Positions 56,833-64,000 of a DNA stretch of 64,000 nucleotides are shown piece after piece (position 1 is the first letter of the stretch; every line of letters starts with the position of its first letter). The notes under the pieces are model-generated. The model had not been told where the DNA came from, did not search any database, and was given only the letters and a program-made list of their open reading frames with translations. A program made the position numbers and the translations under genes. Where the stretch lies: assembly GCA_023078685.1 (NCBI GenBank), contig JALGAS010000007.1, positions 3,472,001 through 3,536,000 on the forward strand, written 5' to 3'. This DNA comes from Neopestalotiopsis rosae. Its lineage: Eukaryota; Ascomycota; Sordariomycetes; Amphisphaeriales; Sporocadaceae.

Positions 56833-59392
56833 TTTGCAAATGATTCTAATCGTTCAATGAGTAAATAGGCTTTGCTCAAACCTGCATCCCGAACTATCGT
56901 GTAAACATGTCCCCAATATACCTCGATTGCAATGGTTTTGTGTGATCGCAGGTGGCAGTGCAAGGCACATGGTCACTACCTTGATGTTCGCGGAAGCCTA
57001 GGCAGGTGCATTTAATGGTGCCAGACCTGCCACCTGGGAAATCGGACCTGACAGCTGCGCATTGGCTGAGTCACCCCATGATGATCTGATTACATTATAG
57101 GCTGGCCTACTAGGTGCACGATACCAGGTTTAAAGATGAAGTTATAGCCGATCTGAAGTCAGTCGTCCTCGTATGGGGAGAGGTTCATAATATCATACAT
57201 GTGGCCTAACTTGTTTTCGCGACGTTGAACTTTTCGGGATTTCGAAGACAATAGAGAAACACCGGGAAATTGCTATAATTGCTACAGGTCTACTTTGTAA
57301 AGTTTTCGAAATCAAATCGCAAAGTACTTGACAACTTATCAATCATCTGATTTCCGAAATGTGTCTTGCTTCGCATTGTTTCTCATGTTTGGAAGAGCTG
57401 CCTCATCAGTGACATTCTATAGCTCTCACTAGGTAGAACGCTTATTTGGCAGACGTTCTGAGATTTCCGGGCCACGTGCAATTCTGACATGTGTTTATGC
57501 ACATCATATGTTGGTCGTTGGAAGCATCCTATCGACAGCATGAAACGAAGTTTGAAGGATTTATGCCCTGGTCGCTTCAGGTCGTAATCCTAACAATCTT
57601 TTAATTTGAGTCTAGGCACTTTCATGGCACACTCGAACTTACCTTTGCGCATTCCGTCGTTAGACCCATGTGCCAGTGTGCAAGCTGGAGGTGCAATAAT
57701 GCTATCGATACCATGTCCATCAAATCCCGCAGACAGAAACGCCCTTCGGAAACGTTCACCATGATTTACATACATTATCTCTGAGAACAGTGTTTTTTCA
57801 GATGCATACCTCCTAGCAAATGGTTCAAGGATGACTTAGATCATGTGGAAGTGTCAGAGGGCGTGAGGGCCACCTGAAATGGTTTCATTTCTGCTCTCAA
57901 CCGACTCGATTATCCTTGACAAGCACATGGCTTGAATCACTTGATCACACAGACTGTGAGTGCTGCAGCAGGAAACAATGGACCTAGTACAGATCTTTCG
58001 CTTTGGCTATGTTGCAATACGTTTGGTACTCTGTTGGATGTCACTTTGCATAGTCTTTGGGAATAGCCTGTGTGCATGCTTCACGCTACTGACATGTCAC
58101 AAATGGAATTATTGTCTAGATATCTCCTTGATCATAGCAGCATCCGAGGTGGATAAGCCTGGGTACGTCCCCTGCCATGCTCTGCGCCTCTACCAAATCG
58201 GAAGGTGGCACGAAATGCTTGGGTTAGTATTTCGAACTCCGAACTCCGTCATGCTGAGGTTCGAGATGTCGATCCTGATCACCGATCCCAATTGACCCCC
58301 GTAATATCAGTCTATTGTGCTCCAAGGTTATTTCCGGAGTCGTCGTGCTCCGTTGGCTAGGTCCTTGGTTGCAACCATGTATGCATGACCTCGGCCCGGT
58401 GCCATGTTGCTGTTGGTCGGCAGACATGGCGAATGAACCAAAGCTTGAGTGCTGAATGTTGGTGGGCGAAATACATGGGGCAGAGAGTGGCGGTGAGTGA
58501 ATAGATGGGCTTCTCCATGAGTTGGCGATGTCAAGTTATGAGATGCCAGCTTGGATTGCAGACTAGAACACATGTATCGAATAAAAGTTGCAACGGATAA
58601 CATGAGAGACAGGGTTCCACATGGATGTATTAGCGAGATGGATCTGTGCGTAATCAATGCTTCCGCCGTCCAACAAAGATCAAATGGATCGTTGGTCTTT
58701 TTGTAGACCAACATGACATCAGGGAAGAAGACAACACCACAATTCCTGTCTTTTTTTTTTTTTGCGTCTGGCGGCATTTGTTGTTTCAGTGCAGTGCATC
58801 CCGACCCGCCTTATTGTTATACCAGAAAAGCAATGCGCTAGGTGCCATAGATGTGGACGGCTAACACTCTGTCGCCGTCGACATTGACGTGCCCAAGTAA
58901 ACACTGGAAGCATCTATTCGCCCACCACAATATCAAGTCCAAGGCAAAAATAATTGTCCAAGGAAGCAAGATTGAAAGACTTGCAATGAAAAGGCTTCCA
59001 AGTCTTGAATATTCGAAATCTCAACGGGCTACGTAGGTGTTTCGAGCATGCTGTATTAATGGCGGATGGCATGATTCAGTCTCTCAGTATAATAAAACGG
59101 ATTACCGAACTTCCAGCGTAATGGAAGGACTAGACCCGGGAGAGCCCCCCAGTGGCACGCCGAGGTGTGGGTGCGGGAATGCACAGGGACCCCACAAAGG
59201 CCGCCTCTGGCGCTCGGAGTGGGTCGAGCTGCCCGGTCAAGTCTGCCAGCTGGCGCATAATCAATCCAGCTGCCGCACGATCTGAAAAGATTTTGTCTGC
59301 CTTGTCAATCAATTGCAAGTTCGAAACTCCAGACTTTGCATCCTCCCACTTTCCCATCCACCCAACCACACCGTCGACAACACGCCATCACC
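56833..59392. other. Gene-poor stretch, 2.5 kb
   Basis: No intact gene. It contains an amidase-like scrap at 57644-57775, a run of T bases near 58748-58761 and the eS24 promoter at its right end. Confidence 0.45.
57644..57775 (-). pseudogene. Fragment of an amidase-signature enzyme
   Basis: About 44 codons read FRRAFLSAGFDGHGIDS then IIAPPACTLAHGSNDG. This resembles the C-terminal region of fungal amidase-signature hydrolases, where GFD/GID-I-PP and HG-S blocks recur. A GTAAGT donor follows. No matching upstream or downstream exons are visible, so this looks like an isolated relic. The match is from memory of family motifs and is uncertain. Confidence 0.35.
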
Positions 59393-60024
59393 ATGGATGC
59401 CGTCACGATTCGCACGCGGAAGTTCATCCGCAACCCTCTGCTGGGTAGAGTATGTTTGCTGTTTCAATATGCGCAGTCGCAAATGCTAACGAATTTTGTG
59501 TGTGCAGAAGCAGATGGTGGTGCAAGTTTTCGCGATTCCCCTCTTCGCCCGACACGACAGCTAACCTGGAATTTTAGTGACGTCCTCCACCCTGGCAAGC
59601 CCGGCATCTCCAAGACCACCCTTCGCGAGCAGCTCTCCAGCCTGTACAAGGCTACCCCCGAGCAGGTCAACGTCTTCGGTCTGCGCACCCACTTCGGTGG
59701 TGGCAAGACCACTGGTTTCGCTCTCATCTACGACTCGCCCGAGGCCATGAAGAAGTTCGAGCCTCAATACCGCCTTGTATGTTGGACTCGGGGAGTTGTG
59801 CGATTTTTCATATTGCAGAGTGCTAACAATGCCGCAGGTCCGTGTTGGTCTCGCTACCAAGCCCGAGAGAGCTTCCCGCCAGCAGCGTACGTACAGACCA
59901 AGTCTCCCGAACCAAAGATGTCCAATAACCAACTCCCCCAACAGGCAAGCAGCGCAAGAACCGCCAGAAGACCCTCCGTGGTACCGCCAAGGTAAAGGGT
60001 GCCAAGGCCAAGAAGGAGAAATAA
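59393..60024 (+). CDS. rps24: 40S ribosomal protein eS24
   Basis: Component of the small ribosomal subunit. Exons 59393-59449, 59508-59521, 59578-59776, 59838-59886 and 59945-60024 give 132 residues. The start [61 protein letters not shown] and the basic tail ([15 protein letters not shown]) match eS24 along its whole length. The second exon is only 14 bases, and its intron begins with GC (GCAAGT). This is the only donor that gives KQMVVDVLHPG in frame. Codon use is strongly biased. Confidence 0.95.
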
Positions 60025-62901
60025 ACGATGAATTGATTGGGCGAATTCACACAACGAGACATCATGACTGGGCGTTGATGGACATGGCTTTGTATCTTCA
60101 GTCGGCCTGGAAGTTTGGCCTGATGGCTTGGGTGGCAGAACAAAATGGATGTAACGAAACGTTTTCCTGTGATGCATTGCGTGGATCGTTAGTGCCAAAA
60201 GGAGATAGGTGCTCGTTAAACATGCTTGCAAATACCAACACCAAAAAAATCCGAACCAAGCGACCGCGCGACCCGATCTCGAACGTTTTGATATGCCGAC
60301 AGCTACATGTATCGCGACTACCGATCGAACGCCGATGGCCAGACCATTTTCAGCGCTGGGAGGAGCAAGCGATGCGCCTCACTGTGCCGTTCCTGGCAAC
60401 GTCCGCCATGGCTGGGATTTGATATCTCGAGGTTCGCTCAATCTACAGTTGTAGATGCTTTGGTGCAAGGACAATGATACTAGACACATTTGTATCGAAA
60501 TTATATTGCGCCACGTCACAAACGGGCGGATGAGATTTTCAGGATGCCGTGATTGCTACCGGAAGGCAAAAATCCAGCAGATTCAATAATTATCGTTTAG
60601 AAGTGCATTTCATGTCGCAGCAAACCCTCGTGCAAGCGCGCGCGGACACCGACTACTTGACCTCGCATGTTCTGACAATATTGATCTGGGTAAGCGAGGG
60701 TATTGATCATGGCTCCCCCACACGAGCTTGCCCACGACACTCTAGCTACAACGAAGAAAATCTGATTTGAGCCCATTTGCAGACTTTCAATACACATGAT
60801 GTCGGGCCCTCGATTGGATCCATTGCTTGATATCTTGGCCTTGCTTACATACTGGGATTGGGACGAAATCTACCATTGATATGGTCCTCAGCTATCCCAG
60901 TTGAGACCCTTGCATTGCCCGCCGACCTGCATATGGACATGGCGAGCAATTATGTATGAATCATCGTGCCGGAAGTCTTCGGACGAGGCAATCAACCCAT
61001 ATGTTGCTGGAGTGGCTGTCGCAAACAAACGATACTTCACATGTAGCTGGCTGTCAGAGGGTGCTGATTGTTGCAAACAAGTCTCAAAGACCCCAATGGC
61101 AAGGAACAATAATGTTGAACTCTCCAGTTTTGCCCAGGATATAATCAGAAGGCCAGAATAGAGCCATGGGCTAAATTCGGAACCCATGACCCCAGCCATG
61201 ACAGGTATATCCACCAGGATTTCTAGGCTCCATTTAGCCCTAAGCCGCGCTATATTAAGATATTATGTTTGCAGTGGCAGCCAAACAACCTTTGATTCTC
61301 GCAAATGGCTGGCATAGCATGTGTTTCCATGTCTTTCATTTCTTGCCGACTTGAAAAAGTCTCATGTGCGTGTTGCAGGAATCATAGGCTCTGGTCGAAC
61401 CCAGGGCCATGACTGTACCTAATACGCACTGCTCCTCGATCAGAGTATTTCGTGGTGCTTTTGGCGTCCATATTTGTCCAGCCTGCCTGGCAGTTTCAGC
61501 TGTCATCATTCGCAAATGTTGGCACCAACCAAGGCAATGGTGTTCCGTATTCGCACTTGCGCCTCGTGCTGGTTCTCATCATTCAGACGGAACAGATACA
61601 AGATACTCAAGCCCTCACAAAAAAAAATATATCCCTGGTGCGATCGCAGCTGCCCCGCCCTCATCGTATCAGCGTCTATCTGAGAGGGGGTGCGTATCGA
61701 TTGAAACTGACCGTCTGGAGCGGACAAGCCTGGCGTTTAGAAACGGTCTTATGCAAAGAGTCTCAAACGGACACTTGGCGTCCGTTTCTTCTCACCTTAG
61801 TGCAAGACGGCCCAGATGTCTACCCCGGTCAGACCATAGCTATTGAGCAAGTATCTGGTATCAATAATTTCTATCTGGCCTTATTATTTGCCTACATCGT
61901 GCCTGTGCACAAGGAGGTAGCGTCTAATTCCGTGGCTCCACTCTGATCAGCATGCCGTCTCAGATATGATGGCATTTGCTTCTGCGGAATCAGTCGCAAT
62001 AGTGTCATTTGCTTGTTCTAACCAAACCTGCAAAGTGCGAACGGGCATGTTACAATCATCTCCGACCAAAGACCTATGGCTCAGTGTGGATAGCGATTAC
62101 GTTGATGCGCAGCAAGCAAATAGCCGCGCTTTGTGTGTCTTCTCAAAGGTAATGGCCTGGCATCACTTGATTTGAAAAGAGAATAACGTGGCCTTGTAAA
62201 GGCAAAGATACAATATCATGACCATATTGTAGTATGCACTTGAGCGGAAATAACTAAGCTCTACCCAAGCCCGGTTGATTAGGTAGACGATCTCTCAAAG
62301 GCTCCATGCTATTTGGGGCACTATGTTGTAATGCATGGCTGTCAGGGCTCAAGACAGGCAGGTTTTCATAAACATTTGTTTACTCCATTCTTGGCCTGGT
62401 TCATGTTAATAGTCAAACATATCTGTCAGGTCCCGCAGTCAACACGTCAGATCTGAGACACTGCTAGGGGTGGCGCTCCGCCGTGCAGGCATGTATGCGA
62501 TGCAATGTTCATTCCGTCGGCAAAAGTTGTTGCGGCCGATCACACAACACGGGAATACAAAGACAGTGGCGTGAAATAGCTGTTCAGTCATAACTCAATA
62601 TGCCATAATATGATTTTGTAGTATGCACCTAATGATGAGGGAACGCCATGAAGATCCGTGACAGCCTGCGATTTTGTTTAGACAATGCAAATTGCGCCCT
62701 TCCCGTTTCCCTGGCCCGCCTGGTCCCTACGTGATTGCTTCATGAGAAAAGATAAATTACCGCCCTTTATCCAAAGCCCAAGTATAACTCCGAGTAGAGC
62801 TCTGAGCTCCTTATGCCGTCGCTGAAGATGACTTTGTGTTTGATATCTTTGAATCGTTGTCAGAGGCGCTGCCCAATGCTGCCCATCTAGTCGTCTTCCT
62901 C
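60025..62901. other. Gene-poor stretch, 2.9 kb
   Basis: 3' flank of eS24, then no recognisable gene. The longest plus-strand frame (61452-61946) lacks motifs. The right end is the 3' flank of the zinc-finger gene. Confidence 0.4.
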
Positions 62902-64000
62902 TCAGTCTGACTGCTTCTTTCCTCCGTCTCGCCGTTTCTTCCGCAGCATCTCTGCCTCGTATACTCGTTTGGCGTCGGGGTGGTACTTTGTTCGCTTGGG
63001 CCCAGACGGTTCAGGATCTACGTGTAGCAACAAGTGAGATGTAAAGTTATCCGACCTGTACCTGTTGAACGACCGGTCACAGAATGGGCACTGGTCCAAT
63101 TGAACATCTGGATTATGTTTCCTAGAATATGAGGTCAGATGGTAGAGTCATCGTACGGCTACAAGTATAGAAGACGTACGTGTTCCAGTGTCTCTTGAGA
63201 TGCTCTGCTCTCTTGTAGCCGTTTCTGTTTGGGCACCCTGAGACCTCGCATTTGAACTTGCCAGAGGTAACCTTGGTAATGAGAGAGTCCATGGTACCAT
63301 TACTCTTGCCCTTCTTGCCAATGCGCCCACCATTCTGTACACGGTGAAGCAGGCTCGACTTTTGTTGCACGTCGTCGATAGACACCTGCCTCCTCAAATT
63401 GCTGCGCACATAGTGGGCAGGTAAACTGCTGCCTTCTTGGAGTGTCAGGTTCTTGAGGCACAATGTTGTCGACTGAGGAGACGCCAACTTTTCAGAGTAT
63501 GCAAAGGAACCTTGCGGAGGGCATAACCAGAGTGATGCATTATCAGGGCCCGAGTGATGTGCCGAATAGGAGGCCTGCTTGTGGTCGAACGGCGCCGATG
63601 GTATATGGTCAGAGAAAGAGTAGTCCAGGCCCGGGGGTGGAAAGTCCATCATCTGCTCGTAGCAGGGTAACGTCGAGTTCAAAAAGGCAGGCTGTTCAAA
63701 GTTCATGTTGTATGGTGATACCGTGGACCTTTTGCTTGGTGTCGATGGCTCAATATCTCGTGAATGAAATTCCGACTTGATGTTTGATGGAAAGTATCCT
63801 TCCATGGAGGAACCAGGCGGTGTGAAGTTGTAGTCTGATATAGATGTGAAACTCATTGAAGCAGAGTGCTGTTGGGGACTGGATCGTCCAGACTGTGGTG
63901 TGATTGGTACACAAGAAGGAGCGGTCGAAAAGCTGCGAGCGGATGAAGCACTCGATAGCTGGCTTCCGAAACTATTAAACTCATCCTCGTCATACTCTAG
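62902..64000 (-). CDS. C2H2 zinc-finger transcription factor (partial, 5' end beyond window)
   Basis: Exons 63180-64000 and 62902-63121; the frame stays open to the right edge, so the start lies outside. The visible N-terminal part is low-complexity (Ser, Pro, Phe, Gln), typical of an activation region. Zinc finger 1 is CEVSGC with HLKRH, split from its last residues by the intron. Finger 2 is CPFC with an atypical HLLLH end. A basic tail (RKKRRDGGKK) may be a nuclear signal. The fingers are of the CX4C/CX2C kind seen in fungal developmental regulators, but I cannot name an orthologue. The intron (63122-63179) is GT-AG with a GTACGT donor. Confidence 0.8.

Noticed and set aside
61385..61410. 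Possible tRNA B-box on the minus strand (GGGTTCGACC)
   Set aside because: The T-arm stem does not pair and no A-box or acceptor stem is in range.
61452..61946. 164-codon plus-strand frame
   Set aside because: No family features; three overlapping frames of similar length in the same place suggest chance.

Overview
The window is nuclear DNA of a filamentous ascomycete, most likely a Sordariomycete of the Hypocreales type. Many short introns (about 50-90 bases) have GTAAGT-like donors and CTAAC/CTGAC branch sites. Gene content is typical of such fungi: Zn2Cys6 regulators, a self-sufficient CYP505 P450, deuterolysin, an extracellular intradiol dioxygenase and eS24. No bacterial, viral, CRISPR or organellar features were seen. 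Exon joins below were worked out by hand from splice sites and reading phase; every intact, complete model totals a multiple of three.

Layout. 1-8 kb: FucP-type sugar transporter (+), Nudix hydrolase (-), a receptor-like cysteine-rich membrane protein (-). 8-20 kb: two Zn2Cys6 regulators (+) separated by long gene-poor stretches. 20.7-28 kb, all on the minus strand: an 86-residue cysteine-tailed protein, a PTGR/LTB4DH-like reductase, an MmgE/PrpD protein and a deuterolysin metalloprotease. 28-33.4 kb: an anion:cation symporter-type MFS transporter divergent from a dienelactone hydrolase, then a broken short-chain dehydrogenase gene. 33.4-35.2 kb: gene-free and hairpin-rich. 35.2-44.7 kb: CYP505, a Zn2Cys6 regulator facing it tail to tail, a Gal80-like oxidoreductase divergent from that regulator, a small disordered protein and an NAD(P)-binding protein. 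46-57 kb: mitochondrial phosphate carrier, two secreted enzymes (pectate lyase, intradiol dioxygenase-like), an intact SDR and an F-box/LRR-like protein. 57-64 kb: an amidase scrap, ribosomal protein eS24, a gene-poor stretch, and a C2H2 zinc-finger gene cut by the right edge.

How it may work together. The 28-42 kb stretch looks most like a functional module: import (MFS), ring-opening hydrolysis (dienelactone hydrolase), a decayed SDR, oxidation (CYP505), and a regulator paired head to head with a Gal80-like protein. This is inference from position and families. The pectate lyase and intradiol dioxygenase-like protein both carry signal peptides and suggest contact with plant polymers. The remaining genes are housekeeping or scattered accessory functions.
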